DNA of 64,000 bases from Methylobacterium bullatum (GTDB taxonomy: Bacteria > Pseudomonadota > Alphaproteobacteria > Rhizobiales > Beijerinckiaceae), in the NCBI GenBank assembly GCA_902712845.1, contig LR743504.1, positions 2,206,001 to 2,270,000 of the forward strand, read 5' to 3'. The translations under genes and the position numbers were made by a program. Of the stretch, positions 40,166 to 49,194 are shown in pieces (position 1 is the first letter of the stretch; every line of letters begins with the position of its first letter). Below the pieces are notes generated by a model that saw only the letters and a program-made list of their open reading frames with translations, made no database searches and was not told the origin of the DNA.

Positions 40166-41253
40166 CAGTTCGGCCTCACCTGGACAATGACGACGCCTTT
40201 GGCGCCGGGGAAATGTACCTGCGCGATCCTGGCTAGGAGGAGGGCTCGCGTTGCGCTGAGGCCCCTTCTGCCCGTCTTGTAGTCATAGACGCAAACCATT
40301 CGGTTGGGGGTATATTCATACAAGTCCAGGCGGACAGAATTTTGGTCCCCGTAATTAGCACTCGTTCCCTGAGCTCTGTCGATTGAATATTCGACACGAA
40401 CGTTAGGATAATTCCGTGTCTTGAATGTCTCGCCGATATCATAATGGATCAGGGTGCCGAGTACCGACTCGCTCAGATGGGGATGCATGACTTTCAGCCG
40501 ACGCGTCGCTTCGTCGGTGACCTCCTGGACTTCCGGGTTAAGCGGACAATAGTCATTCAGGGTCGTTTGATCGACGCGCCCGACCCATGCGCTCGGGAGC
40601 CTGTTTTTCTGATCGGCTTGAAAATCGTACCGAAAGGCCGTTCGGCCCGGTTGCCGTCCGAACATGTCCGGCCGCATCAGGAGATACGTGAAGAGAAGCG
40701 CGCCGGCTTCGATCGTCGTCGCCACGGCAAGGGGCACGGCCGGCGCGAACGCTGGCTGCAGCGTCGCTTCCGGCGTGGAGTCCGAGGTGGCGAAGGTCGA
40801 GCGGGACAGAACCTCATCCGTCTGCCCGTCGCGAATCGTCTGGATGTCGCCGTTGTTCTCAAAGACGCGGCTCTCGCCGTCCGGCGTGACGACGGTGTGC
40901 TGCTCGTCCCAGTCGCCCCGTCCGGATCGGATACGGAGGGTCAGAACCTCGCCGCCGCCGTCCAGCAGGGTACGTTTCGGCGCCTCCGTCTCCGGATCCG
41001 CTGCGTCGAGGGACGCCCGGCCTCCGTCCCACGGCCAGTCGGCCGGAACGCGGCTGGCGCCGCTGCCCGAAACCCAACGCCCGCCATCGCTCTGGCCCGC
41101 CGGCGCGCGGGGCTGGTCAGGACTGTATTTCCGGCCCAATGCCCGCCTCAGACGGACCAGCTTGGTCTGCGTCCGCAACACCGCGAGGAGAAGGCGCAGA
41201 TCGCGTACCTCGGCGATGTTCCTGGAGGGGTCCCGACGCTCAATCTCCGACAT
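40165..41253 (-). CDS. Polymorphic-toxin-like protein with probable C-terminal nuclease
   Basis: 362-residue protein. Residues ~43-60 carry YSPDQPRAPAGQSDGGRW, a spacer motif found in many alphaproteobacterial toxin and phage-structural-type proteins before a variable C terminus. A hydrophobic segment (~residues 180-200) may span a membrane. The last ~90 residues read as a candidate PD-(D/E)xK nuclease: RLDLYEY supplies Asp310 and YDYKTGRR supplies Asp324-x-Lys326 (motif Asp...Asp-x-Lys). This assignment is by eye and not certain. Codon use is somewhat AT-richer around 40300-40560 than in neighbours, and an IS110 element sits immediately upstream, consistent with horizontal arrival. The gene immediately downstream may be its immunity partner. 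Confidence 0.6.
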   Translation of the reverse strand: MSEIERRDPSRNIAEVRDLRLLLAVLRTQTKLVRLRRALGRKYSPDQPRAPAGQSDGGRWVSGSGASRVPADWPWDGGRASLDAADPETEAPKRTLLDGGGEVLTLRIRSGRGDWDEQHTVVTPDGESRVFENNGDIQTIRDGQTDEVLSRSTFATSDSTPEATLQPAFAPAVPLAVATTIEAGALLFTYLLMRPDMFGRQPGRTAFRYDFQADQKNRLPSAWVGRVDQTTLNDYCPLNPEVQEVTDEATRRLKVMHPHLSESVLGTLIHYDIGETFKTRNYPNVRVEYSIDRAQGTSANYGDQNSVRLDLYEYTPNRMVCVYDYKTGRRGLSATRALLLARIAQVHFPGAKGVVIVQVRPN

Positions 41254-41409
41254 CGCGAGTACCTTAGTTCATGGTATGTTCTGGTCCTGAATAGGCAATT
41301 ATGGGAAAATATTCAACTCATTTCGTCATTGGGTGATGGGGTGGACGCCCCCCCGGCGGCATCGTTGTGCCAGAGTGGTGGTGTTGAGCACCAATCGAGG
41401 GAGGCGTCC

Positions 41410-42441
41410 GTGTCCCAGGTTACCACGATCGGCTTGGACATCGCGAAGAACGTGTTTCATGCGCATGGTGCGGATGCGCGTGGGCAGGGCGTCTTCAGCA
41501 AGCGGCTGAGCCGGGCAAAGCTTCTCGGCTTCTTTGCAGCCCAGCCGCCCTGCCTGGTGGCTCTGGAGGCCTGCGGCGGTGCCCATCACTGGGCCCGCGA
41601 ACTGATGGCGCTGGGCCATGAGGTGCGGCTGATCCCGCCGGCCTACGTCAAGCCGTTCGTGAAGCGACATAAGAACGATGCCGTCGATGCCGAGGCGATC
41701 TGCGAGGCGGCGCAGCGTCCGACGATGCGCTTTGTCGCCGTCAAGAGCGAGGAGCAGCAGGCGTCGGCTCTCCTTTTCCGCACCCGCGACCTTCTGGTCC
41801 GTCAACGCACCCAGCTGATCAACGCCCTCAGGGGACATCTCACCGAGTATGGCTGGGTCGCACCGAAAGGCCCGTCCCATATGGCGATGCTGGGCGATCT
41901 TCTGGAGGACGAGATGGGCTCCTTGCTTCCGCCTGCCGCTGTCGCGATGTTCCGGGTTATGCTGGACCTCCTGGCCGACCTGGATGACCGCATCGCCGAA
42001 CTCGACCGGCAGATTGCCCGCCGGGCTCGGGAGGACGAGACGGCTCGTCGGCTGATGACCATCCCCGGCATCGGCCCCATTACCGCAACGGCACTGATTG
42101 CCCTGGCTCCTGTGGCCGAGACCTTCACCAAGGGACGGGACTTCGCCGCGTGGCTCGGCCTTGCCCCCCTGCAACGGTCGACAGGTGGCAAGCAGAAGCT
42201 GGGCGCGATCTCGAAGATGGGCGAACGCACGTTGCGACGCCTCCTCATCATCGGCAGCAGCGCGGTGGTGCATCAGGCGTCGCGACGCGGAGCGCCTAAA
42301 GGATCGTGGCTGGAACAGATGCTGGCGCGAAAGCCCCGCATGCTGGTGACGGTGGCGCTGGCCAACAAGATGGCGCGCATCGTCTGGGCCCTTCTGGCGA
42401 AGGGTGGAAGCTACCGAGCTCCGGCGGTGGCCACGGCGTAG
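41410..42441 (+). CDS. IS110-family DEDD transposase (recombinase)
   Basis: 343-residue RNA-guided recombinase of the IS110/IS1111 group. The RuvC-like DEDD residues are visible: Asp10 in TIGLDIAKNVF, Glu53 in VALEACGG, Asp90 and Asp93 in KNDAVDAEAI. The C-terminal Tnp domain contains IPGIGPITATALIAL, WLGLAPLQRS and STGGKQKLG, with a serine (Ser257) in the position of the family's nucleophile. The GTG start follows a GAGGGAGG site; a longer in-frame reading back over the toxin gene is rejected. The frame is intact, so the element could be active. Confidence 0.93.
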   Translation: MSQVTTIGLDIAKNVFHAHGADARGQGVFSKRLSRAKLLGFFAAQPPCLVALEACGGAHHWARELMALGHEVRLIPPAYVKPFVKRHKNDAVDAEAICEAAQRPTMRFVAVKSEEQQASALLFRTRDLLVRQRTQLINALRGHLTEYGWVAPKGPSHMAMLGDLLEDEMGSLLPPAAVAMFRVMLDLLADLDDRIAELDRQIARRAREDETARRLMTIPGIGPITATALIALAPVAETFTKGRDFAAWLGLAPLQRSTGGKQKLGAISKMGERTLRRLLIIGSSAVVHQASRRGAPKGSWLEQMLARKPRMLVTVALANKMARIVWALLAKGGSYRAPAVATA

Positions 42442-42685
42442 AGCCGGAGTCGGCGTCAGAGGCTGTCGGGGACGCGAGGTCGGTCGAAGGAGGGTATGGC
42501 ACAACAGTCGGCGAGACGGGGCCGGAAGAACCAGTGCTTTCCACCGTGCCAGCGAGCACGCTTCGGGTGACTGGGTTCCGGTCCGCGAACTCCCATACGG
42601 GCCCGCAGCCAAAAGCTGCAGCAGAGGCCGGACAGATGGCAGCAACCGACACCGTGCCTACACACCAAAAGCCACTTGCGTTCCA
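42442..42685 (+). ncRNA. Candidate bridge RNA (right-end non-coding segment of the IS)
   Basis: Non-coding DNA of 244 bases between the transposase stop and the right inverted repeat. IS1111-group elements encode a structured bridge RNA in this place that guides recombination. Two guide-like matches to the insertion site are seen: GGGTGA (42565-42570) equals the left flank at 41331-41336, and TCCCAT (42591-42596) is the reverse complement of the right flank's ATGGGA (42700-42705). A GTTC/GAAC stem lies between them. Structure and expression are inferred, not shown. Confidence 0.5.
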
Positions 42686-42717
42686 GGGGGCGTCCACAGA
42701 TGGGACTGCGCGCAAAC

Positions 42718-42753
42718 GGAGAACGCCGCCCCGCGAGCGGGACGGCGTTCTCC
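42718..42753 (-). terminator. Strong hairpin downstream of asd (terminator)
   Basis: Perfect 11-bp stem GGAGAACGCCG / CGGCGTTCTCC with a small inner GC hairpin, lying between the IS element and asd. T-rich tracts occur on both sides (TTTCAG on plus, CGTTTG on minus), so it may work in both directions. The IS element is inserted only ~15-20 bases from it. Placed as the asd terminator. Confidence 0.55.
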
Positions 42754-42890
42754 TTTCAGTCTGAGGAATTTCACACAATGTCCGTCTGATACCCTGAGAT
42801 CGAGTACCCCAGCCGGTCTCCCTGTTTTTCCAAGAGAGAGACCAGAGCTTTGCCCTTCGGTCATCGATGCGTCGCTCGAAGGAAGCCTCT

Positions 42891-43925
42891 TCAGGCCGCC
42901 GCTGCCCGCTCCTTCAGGAGCTTCCGGTTGATCAGCATCTCGGCGATCTGCACCGTGTTCAGGGCCGCGCCCTTGCGCAGGTTGTCGGCGACGCACCAGA
43001 ACGAGAGGCCGTTATCGACGGTCGAATCCGCGCGGATACGCGAGACATAGGTCGCATCCTCACCGGCCGCCTCGTGCGGGGTCATGTAGCCGCCGGGCTC
43101 GCGCTTATCGACAACCAGGATGCCCGGCGCCGAACGCAGGAGGGCAGTCGCCTCCTCGGGTGAGATCGGATGCTCGAACTCGACGTTCACCGCTTCGGCA
43201 TGGCCGATGAACACCGGCACGCGGACGCAGGTCGCCGTCAGCTTGATCTTGGGATCGAGCATCTTCTTGGTCTCGGCGACCATCTTCCACTCTTCCTTGG
43301 TGGAGCCGTCGTCGAGGAACACGTCGATCTGCGGGATGACGTTGAAGGCGATGCGCTTGGGGAACTTCTCCATGGTCATCTGACCGGCGGTGAAGACCGA
43401 ACGGGTCTGTTGGAACAGCTCGTCCATGGCCTCCTTGCCGGCGCCCGAGACCGACTGATAGGTCGCGACCACCACGCGGGTGATCTTGGCCACGTCGTGC
43501 AGGGGCTTCAGCGCGACGACGAGCTGCGCCGTGGAGCAGTTCGGGTTGGCGATGATGTTCATCTTCGAGAAGCCGGTGATCGCCTCCGGATTCACTTCCG
43601 GCACGATCAGCGGCACGTCGGGATGGTAGCGGAAGGCTGACGAGTTATCGATGACGACGCAACCGGTTTGCCCGATACGCGGCGACCATTCCTTCGAGGT
43701 CTCGCCGCCGGCGGACATCAGGCAGATGTCGGTGTCGGAGAAATCATAGGTGTCGAGCGCCTTCACCTTCAGGATCTTGTCACCGAAGGAGACTTCCTGC
43801 CCGGCACTGCGGCGCGAGGCGATAGCCACGACCTCGTCGGCGGGGAATGCCCGCTCCGACAGGATGTCCAGCATCTCGCGTCCGACATTGCCCGTGGCAC
43901 CGACGACGGCGACCTTGTAACCCAT
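42891..43925 (-). CDS. asd: Aspartate-semialdehyde dehydrogenase
   Basis: 344-residue NADPH-dependent enzyme that makes aspartate semialdehyde from aspartyl phosphate, the shared step for lysine/diaminopimelate, threonine and methionine. The N terminus MGYKVAVVGATGNVGREML is the nucleotide loop, NPNCSTAQL carries the catalytic Cys, and the YQSVSGAGKEAMDELF segment and FIGHAEAVNVEF (catalytic His) follow. The start is the ATG with GGAGAG directly upstream; the long N-terminal extension in frame lacks similarity. Stand-alone gene with an upstream 470-base gap. Confidence 0.96.
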   Translation of the reverse strand: MGYKVAVVGATGNVGREMLDILSERAFPADEVVAIASRRSAGQEVSFGDKILKVKALDTYDFSDTDICLMSAGGETSKEWSPRIGQTGCVVIDNSSAFRYHPDVPLIVPEVNPEAITGFSKMNIIANPNCSTAQLVVALKPLHDVAKITRVVVATYQSVSGAGKEAMDELFQQTRSVFTAGQMTMEKFPKRIAFNVIPQIDVFLDDGSTKEEWKMVAETKKMLDPKIKLTATCVRVPVFIGHAEAVNVEFEHPISPEEATALLRSAPGILVVDKREPGGYMTPHEAAGEDATYVSRIRADSTVDNGLSFWCVADNLRKGAALNTVQIAEMLINRKLLKERAAAA

Positions 43926-44395
43926 CTCTCCAACTCCGCTTCGTGATGCCCTGGCTCGCCGCCGTGGCCGGGCTCTTCGCCTCGGCACCGCCGGCAGGAT
44001 TTCCGGGCACGTATCCGTGTACCGTTGCCGGTCGGGTTCGCAGAGGTGCCCGGTCTCGACCGGACCGACCGGCTGCGAAAACGCGCCGTACCGCAGATAT
44101 GCCGGCACGCCCCGTCTCGTCCGGCCCCTCAAGGAAACCGGATATCCCGTAAGCGGCGGAGCAAGACGCTTCGTCTTCGTGGCTGTCAAGGGTTGCGCTG
44201 CACGCGAGACTTTCGCGGCGTGACAAACGGATTGCAACGGCAGCCGCGCCGAGCCTCCGGCAAGGATTGATTCACCGCGAATTCCGAAACCCCGGACCAG
44301 AAACCCTGCGGGAAACCCGATCTGCGCATCCTCGACGGCATGGTCGCCCCCTGAGCGGCGCGAGCCGCGAGAAATGCCGCCGGTTTCAGGGTTTC
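43926..44395. other. Intergenic region between asd and an unknown gene
   Basis: 470 bases between divergent genes. No gene, tRNA or riboswitch was recognised. Both promoters should be here; a short AAGACG-cttCGTCTT inverted repeat lies near 44163-44176. The rest is ordinary high-GC sequence. Confidence 0.5.
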
Positions 44396-45289
44396 ATGCA
44401 TCGCATTGCTGTTCAGGACGAGGTCGAGAAATTGCCGGCCAGGCGAGTGCGCCGCCCACCGGTGCGGTTCGCCGTGCTCTGTCTTGCGGTCCTGGTCTGC
44501 TTTGCCGCCGTCGGACGATTCGTCGGCGGTGAGCCGACGCCCCGCGGTCCGAAAGCGGGCATAGCCGGGGCAGTGGACGCGCATCCTCCGGCATATGGTC
44601 CGTCCATCGCCTCGAACGTTCGTCAGGCCCTTCCCATGGCCGCGTCGGCGCCGCGATACCGGCTCGACGACCCCGATGCCCTCGACGAGGCGAAGATCGA
44701 GCCCGCGCGCATCAACCCGGTCACGGGGCAGCGAGAGGACAGTCTCTCCCAGGGGCGCTTCGACGCCAGCGAGGCGCCCTATCTGAGACTGACCATCGGG
44801 GAGGGTCCCAATCCTCCGGCCAGCCTGTTCGTCACCATCGCCCGGCGTGCCGCCGAGGGGCAGGGCCTGGCCGTGGTGCGAACCGGCGAGCGCGGTTTGA
44901 TCGTGACCAAGTTCGGTTCGTTCGAGACCCTGGAAGCCACGTTGAGCGGTCCGGTGACGCGAGTCTGCACCGGCTTCTCCAATGCGGGGCAAAACGGGCT
45001 CGTGCCACTCGCTCCGCGCATCGACGGTTGGCTCTGCGCTCCCTTGAGCCAGCCTCCCGAGCGGCGCGCCATCGTCTGCGCCCTGGACAAGATCGTTCTG
45101 AATGGCCAAGCTTCCCCGGACCTCGAAGCGGCGTATCGTGTGTTCGAGGCGAGGCGTGTGGATGGCTGCGCACCGCCGGTCGCAGCCGCACCCAATCGAG
45201 AGGCCGCCGGGGAAACCGGTTCGATCTCGAAGCGGCGAATTCGACATAATGAGGCGAAACTGCGGCGTACCGAACAAGCGCGGCCGTAA
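44396..45289 (+). CDS. Hypothetical protein with one N-terminal membrane segment
   Basis: 297-residue protein, function unknown. A basic stretch (KLPARRVRRPPVRF) is followed by a hydrophobic helix FAVLCLAVLVCFAAVGRFVGG, so the protein is probably anchored in the inner membrane with ~250 residues outside. The outer part contains YLRLTIGEGPNPPASLFVTIARRAAEGQGL and a few Cys (VCTGFS, WLCAP, IVCALD, DGCAPP). No catalytic motif was recognised. The start ATG (MHRIAVQDEV) is preferred over a longer frame with poor composition. Length and placement between asd and leuB suggest a lineage-specific gene. Confidence 0.65.
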   Translation: MHRIAVQDEVEKLPARRVRRPPVRFAVLCLAVLVCFAAVGRFVGGEPTPRGPKAGIAGAVDAHPPAYGPSIASNVRQALPMAASAPRYRLDDPDALDEAKIEPARINPVTGQREDSLSQGRFDASEAPYLRLTIGEGPNPPASLFVTIARRAAEGQGLAVVRTGERGLIVTKFGSFETLEATLSGPVTRVCTGFSNAGQNGLVPLAPRIDGWLCAPLSQPPERRAIVCALDKIVLNGQASPDLEAAYRVFEARRVDGCAPPVAAAPNREAAGETGSISKRRIRHNEAKLRRTEQARP

Positions 45290-45390
45290 GCCGGGAACAA
45301 CGGCTCCGCTGGCACGTCTACTCACCATGAATGGCCGAGTTTCTTAAGGAAATCAGGTCTACCCTCACACAGGTTCAACGAAGGTCCGTC

Positions 45391-45795
45391 ATGCGCACTG
45401 CCACGATTGCCCTGATGGGCGCGCTCACCCTTACCGCCGTCGCCGCGAACACCGCCGCCGAGGCGCAGGGTCGCTACGCCCCCGGTATCCGCGTCAGCCA
45501 GCCGCTGCCGATCCGCATCCGTCCGCGTAGCTGGCTCGATGCCGGTAACGTCGTCGAGGCGAATAACGGTTCGATCAGCAACCCGGCCACGAACCCGCAC
45601 TTCATCACCGCGAGCTACCTGAACTCGCCGCCCTACGGTCGCAACGATCGCTTCGGCGGCGCGATTCTGCCCGACCCGATCACCAATGGCCCGTTCATCG
45701 GAGCCCGGTCGAGCGCGATCCACAACATCGACTTCTCCGGTGTCGACGCGATCGACCCGACTTCCTACGTGTCGCGCAATGGCAGCCCCTACTAA
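45391..45795 (+). CDS. Secreted hypothetical protein
   Basis: 134-residue protein with a Sec-type signal peptide: MRTATIALMGALTLTAVAANTAAEAQG, cleavage probable after AEA. The mature ~107 residues are rich in Asn, Ser, Tyr and Pro (e.g. NNGSISNPATNPHFITAS) with no recognised domain; it lacks cysteines. The ATG is chosen because the signal peptide begins there. A strong bidirectional terminator follows. Confidence 0.75.
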   Translation: MRTATIALMGALTLTAVAANTAAEAQGRYAPGIRVSQPLPIRIRPRSWLDAGNVVEANNGSISNPATNPHFITASYLNSPPYGRNDRFGGAILPDPITNGPFIGARSSAIHNIDFSGVDAIDPTSYVSRNGSPY

Positions 45796-45821
45796 GCCTC
45801 ACCGTCGAACGAGAAGAAAAG

Positions 45822-45853
45822 AAAGGCGCCGACCCGGCCGGGTCGGCGCCTTT
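45822..45853. terminator. Bidirectional intrinsic terminator
   Basis: GGCGCCGACCCG-gc-CGGGTCGGCGCC, flanked by an A-rich run on the left and TTTCTTT on the right. It lies between the plus-strand secreted protein gene and minus-strand leuB, so it can end both transcripts. Confidence 0.85.
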
Positions 45854-45889
45854 CTTTATGCCCGGATGGAGGCGGCAGAGCCGCGGCGC

Positions 45890-46999
45890 CTACCGCACCC
45901 GCGACCTTAGAGCCGCCACCACCGCCTCGCCCATACCGGCGGTCCCGAGAGGCGTCACGCCGTCTCCCGCGATGTCCTTGGTGCGGGCGCCCGCCGCGAG
46001 GGCATCGGTGATGGCGCCGTCGAGAAGGTCCGCCGCCTCGCCGAGGCCGAACGAGTAGCGCAGCGCCATGGCAAGCGAGCCGATCATGGCCAACGGGTTG
46101 GCGAGATCCTGACCGGCAATGTCCGGGGCCGAGCCGTGAACGGGCTCGTAGAGCGCCTTGCGACTGCCTTTCTCGTCCACCGCGCCGAGAGAGGCCGAGG
46201 GTAGCATGCCGAGGGATCCCGTGAGCATCGCCGCCACGTCCGACAGCACGTCGCCGAAGAGGTTGTCGGTGACGAGGACGTCGAACTGCTTGGGGCGGCG
46301 CACCAGCTGCATGGCGCAATTGTCGGCGAGGACGTGCTCCAGCTCGACATCGCTGTAATGCTCGGCATGGACCTTGGTGACGACCTCCTTCCACAGGACG
46401 CCGGACTTCATCACGTTGTGCTTCTCGGCCGAGGCCACGCGTCCCGAGCGCTTGCGCGCCAGATCGAAGGCCACATGGGCGATCCGCTCGATTTCGCCCG
46501 TGGTGTAGACCTGGGTATCCACGGCACGCTTGGTGCCGTCGGGGAGGGTGGTGATCTCCTTCGGCTCGCCGAAATAGACGCCGCCCGTGAGCTCGCGCAC
46601 GATCATGATGTCGAGGCCCTCCACCAGCTCGCGCTTGAGGGCCGAGGCGTCGGCGAGCGCGGGGTAGCAGATCGCCGGGCGCAAATTGGCGAACAGGCCG
46701 AGATCCTTGCGCAGACGCAGGAGCCCCGCCTCGGGGCGGATGTCGTAGGCGACACCGGACCATTTCGGGCCGCCCACTGCCCCGAGCAGGATCGCATCGG
46801 CCGCGTCCGCCCGTGCCAGGGCCGCATCGGTGAGGGGAACGCCGTGGGCGTCGATGGACGACCCGCCGACGAGGTCGGTCTCGGTCTCGAAACTGGCCAG
46901 TCCGGTCTCGGCCAGCGCCCCGATCACGGTTGTAACCTGGGCCATCACCTCCGGGCCAATGCCGTCGCCCGGGAGAAGGAGGAGTTTGTAGGCGGTCAT
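45890..46999 (-). CDS. leuB: 3-isopropylmalate dehydrogenase
   Basis: 369-residue NAD-dependent enzyme oxidising and decarboxylating 3-isopropylmalate in leucine synthesis. Motifs: [73 protein letters not shown], and [18 protein letters not shown]. The start is the ATG giving MTAYKLL; the longer frame is unrelated. leuC/leuD are not next to it. Confidence 0.96.
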   Translation of the reverse strand: MTAYKLLLLPGDGIGPEVMAQVTTVIGALAETGLASFETETDLVGGSSIDAHGVPLTDAALARADAADAILLGAVGGPKWSGVAYDIRPEAGLLRLRKDLGLFANLRPAICYPALADASALKRELVEGLDIMIVRELTGGVYFGEPKEITTLPDGTKRAVDTQVYTTGEIERIAHVAFDLARKRSGRVASAEKHNVMKSGVLWKEVVTKVHAEHYSDVELEHVLADNCAMQLVRRPKQFDVLVTDNLFGDVLSDVAAMLTGSLGMLPSASLGAVDEKGSRKALYEPVHGSAPDIAGQDLANPLAMIGSLAMALRYSFGLGEAADLLDGAITDALAAGARTKDIAGDGVTPLGTAGMGEAVVAALRSRVR

Positions 47000-47096
47000 G
47001 GGAGCACTCGCGGCCAGGGGTGATGCGTCGGCCGGCTGTAGCGAGGGGCCCGGGCGCTTGGCAAGCATTCCCGCGCGACGCCGGCCCTCCCGTTGG

Positions 47097-48581
47097 TCAG
47101 TGACCAGACTTGGCGAGAACCGCACCGGGTTTCTGGTGCGTACCGACTCGGTCCACCAGTGTCGCGGTCGCTTCATTCATTCCGAAGATTTCCACGGGAA
47201 TACCGTGGTGCCGGAACTTCAGCACGACCCGGTCCAAGGCGTTGATGCTCGTGATGTCCCAGAAATGCGAGGCGGCGAGATCGATGACCACGCCGTCGAG
47301 GTCGTCCTCGCGGAAATCGAAGGCGGAGTGAAAAGCTTCGGCCGTGGCGAAGAAGATCTGCCCGCTCACCCGGTAGGTCCGCATCCGGCTCCCGTTGTCC
47401 CGCACCGAAGACACGCGGAAGAACCGGGTCACCTTGTGGGCGAAGAACAGGCCCGAGAGGATGACGCCGAACAGGACGCCCTTGGCGAGGTCGTGGGTGG
47501 TGACGACGACGGCCACCGTGCCCAGCATCACAGCGCTCGAACTCTTCGGATGGGTCAGCAGCGTGCGGACGGAGTTCCACTGGAAGGTATTGATCGAGAC
47601 CATGATCATCACTGCCACCAGGGCCGCCATGGGAATTCGTGCCACGTAGGGGCCGAGCACCACGATGAGGAACAACAGGAACGCGCCCGCCCACAGCGTC
47701 GAGAGGCGGCCGCGCCCACCGGATGAGACGTTGATGACCGATTGACCGATCATGGCGCAGCCGGCCATGCCGCCGAACAGGCCGGAGGTGACGTTGGCAA
47801 GGCCCTGGCCGGCGCATTCGCGATTCTTGTCGGAGGTCGTGTCGGTCATCTCGTCGAGGATGGCCGCCGTCATCATGCTCTCCAGCAGGCCGACCATCGC
47901 CAGGGTGAGCGCATAGGGCAGGATGATCCGCAGGGTCTCCAGGGTGAACGGGACCTGGGGCAGGGCGAAGACGGGCAATTCGCTCGGCAGGGCGCCCATT
48001 TCGCCCACGGTCCGGATGTCGAAACCGAACCAGATCGAGATGCCGGTGAGGACGAGGATCGTGATCAGCGGGGAGGGGACGGCCTTCGTCAGGTAGGGCA
48101 GGCCATAGATCATTGCGAGGCCGATGGCGGTCATCGCGTAGACGACCGGCCCTCGCCCGATCAGCTCCGGCATCTGCGCGAGGAAGATCAGGATCGCCAG
48201 GGCGTTGACGAAGCCGGTAACCACCGAGCGCGAGACGAAGCGCATCAGGTTGCCGAGGCGCATCAGGCTCGCCGCGATCTGCAGGAGGCCGGTGAGGATG
48301 GTCGCGGCGAACAGATAGCCGAGCCCGTGTTCCTTCACGAGGGTCACCATGACCAGGGACATGGCCCCGGTGGCTGCCGAGATCATGGCCGGGCGTCCCC
48401 CGGCGAAAGCCGAGATCACCGCGATGCAGAACGAGGCGTAGAGACCGACCTTGGGGTCCACGCCCGCGATGATCGAGAAGGCGATGGCCTCGGGGATCAG
48501 CGCGAGGGCGACCACCGTTCCGGCCAGAAGTTCACGCGTGACGTCGGGAGCCCACTCGCTCCGGAGGTGCTGACGGTTCAT
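47097..48581 (-). CDS. SulP-family anion transporter with STAS domain
   Basis: 494-residue inner-membrane transporter of the SLC26/SulP family. Around ten hydrophobic helices from [21 protein letters not shown] to residue ~395, with the family's [12 protein letters not shown]...[10 protein letters not shown] segment, are followed by a cytoplasmic STAS domain ([16 protein letters not shown]...[22 protein letters not shown]). SulP proteins carry sulfate, bicarbonate or other anions; the substrate here is not determinable, though bicarbonate or sulfate are the usual candidates. Located ~100 bases upstream of leuB on the same strand. Confidence 0.9.
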   Translation of the reverse strand: MNRQHLRSEWAPDVTRELLAGTVVALALIPEAIAFSIIAGVDPKVGLYASFCIAVISAFAGGRPAMISAATGAMSLVMVTLVKEHGLGYLFAATILTGLLQIAASLMRLGNLMRFVSRSVVTGFVNALAILIFLAQMPELIGRGPVVYAMTAIGLAMIYGLPYLTKAVPSPLITILVLTGISIWFGFDIRTVGEMGALPSELPVFALPQVPFTLETLRIILPYALTLAMVGLLESMMTAAILDEMTDTTSDKNRECAGQGLANVTSGLFGGMAGCAMIGQSVINVSSGGRGRLSTLWAGAFLLFLIVVLGPYVARIPMAALVAVMIMVSINTFQWNSVRTLLTHPKSSSAVMLGTVAVVVTTHDLAKGVLFGVILSGLFFAHKVTRFFRVSSVRDNGSRMRTYRVSGQIFFATAEAFHSAFDFREDDLDGVVIDLAASHFWDITSINALDRVVLKFRHHGIPVEIFGMNEATATLVDRVGTHQKPGAVLAKSGH

Positions 48582-48765
48582 GGATAAAGCTTTCGAGGGG
48601 CCCCGTGCGCGAAGCGTCGGCAGGGACAGGCATCTGGAGGCCCGGGCGCTTCAGCGCTCATCGGGCGTGGACGGAATACGATCTGTTCAGCTTCCGCCTA
48701 CGGCGGCGTCAGGCCGAGAAAATCGATGAACCGCTTGAGATGCATGGACGCCTGATAGCACGGAC

Positions 48766-48790
48766 CCGCCGCGATGCAACATCGCGGCGG
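48766..48790. repeat. 11-bp palindrome with 3-base loop
   Basis: CCGCCGCGATG-caa-CATCGCGGCGG is a perfect hairpin upstream of the SulP gene. No T-tract adjoins, so it is less likely to be an intrinsic terminator. Confidence 0.65.
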
Positions 48791-48970
48791 AGGACCCCGC
48801 TAGACTCGCATTGCCAGGGTATGACCTGCGGGAACGCTCACGCCCGGTTCCTCACATCCGTACCGCCTTTCCGGGAGACCGAAGGCGAGACCGGACCCGG
48901 AGGGCCGCGCCATAGGCGTTGAACCCAGAACCATCGCGATCGCTGCGTTGAGTGTGTTTGGCGACCCTGG

Positions 48971-49000
48971 ATTCCGGGCTCCGCTATGCGGACCCGGAAT
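48971..49000. repeat. Dispersed-type intergenic palindrome
   Basis: ATTCCGGG/CCCGGAAT arms with an inner TCCGC/GCGGA pair and one bulged base. The phrase resembles a short repeat common in Methylobacterium genomes; copy number cannot be counted from this window. Confidence 0.6.
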
Positions 49001-49087
49001 GATGGCGTGCCTAGCCGGTGTCATGCCAAGTGGCATTGATGCCGGCTCGCAGCCCCGATGGCAAAATTGGTTGTGTCATACCAAGTC

Positions 49088-49121
49088 TCACTGACCCTGA
49101 CCCATATGTCAGGGTCAGTGA
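49088..49121. repeat. 14-bp inverted repeat
   Basis: TCACTGACCCTGAC (49088-49101) and GTCAGGGTCAGTGA (49108-49121), loop CCATAT. Perfect arms. Could be a dispersed repeat or an additional terminator downstream of the polyprenyl synthase gene. Confidence 0.7.
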
Positions 49122-49164
49122 GGTCCGTCGGACGACCGCCGCCGCGCCGTCGCGCGGGCAGAAC

Positions 49165-49185
49165 TCGATGAGTCTGACTCATCGA
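49165..49185 (-). terminator. Hairpin just downstream of polyprenyl synthase gene
   Basis: TCGATGAGT-ctg-ACTCATCGA, perfect 9-bp stem, 10 bases after the stop of the minus-strand gene. No T-tract is obvious, so it may be a mRNA 3'-end stabiliser rather than a strict terminator. Confidence 0.45.
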
Positions 49186-49194
49186 GGCCTGATG

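Larger units (their letters stand above)
41341..42697 (+). mobile_element. IS110-family (IS1111-group) insertion sequence
   Basis: Bounded by perfect 12-bp inverted repeats GTGGACGCCCCC (41341-41352) and GGGGGCGTCCAC (42686-42697), enclosing a DEDD transposase. GATGGG occurs directly before the left repeat (41335-41340) and one base after the right repeat (42699-42704), so the true tips are probably a few bases outside. The ~70-base left and ~245-base right non-coding ends fit the IS1111 group, whose inverted repeats are subterminal and whose guide RNA is encoded at the right end. It is ~1.36 kb and inserted ~90 bases upstream of the toxin-like gene. Confidence 0.85.
48582..49194. other. Palindrome-rich intergenic region
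   Basis: 613 bases without a convincing gene. It contains at least four perfect or near-perfect palindromes (three are annotated separately) and a repeated phrase TGTCAT(G/A)CCAAGT (about 49020 and 49075). It looks like a cluster of dispersed intergenic repeats, with terminators for the polyprenyl synthase gene at its right end. Confidence 0.65.

Noticed and set aside
40444..41409. Long in-frame extension upstream of the IS transposase (plus strand)
   Set aside because: It lies over the toxin-like gene in the opposite strand, has an unusual residue composition, and the transposase core starts at a GTG with its own ribosome-binding site.
48605..48922. 105-residue plus-strand frame in the palindrome-rich gap
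   Set aside because: Arg-rich translation typical of random high-GC frames and interrupted by a strong hairpin.
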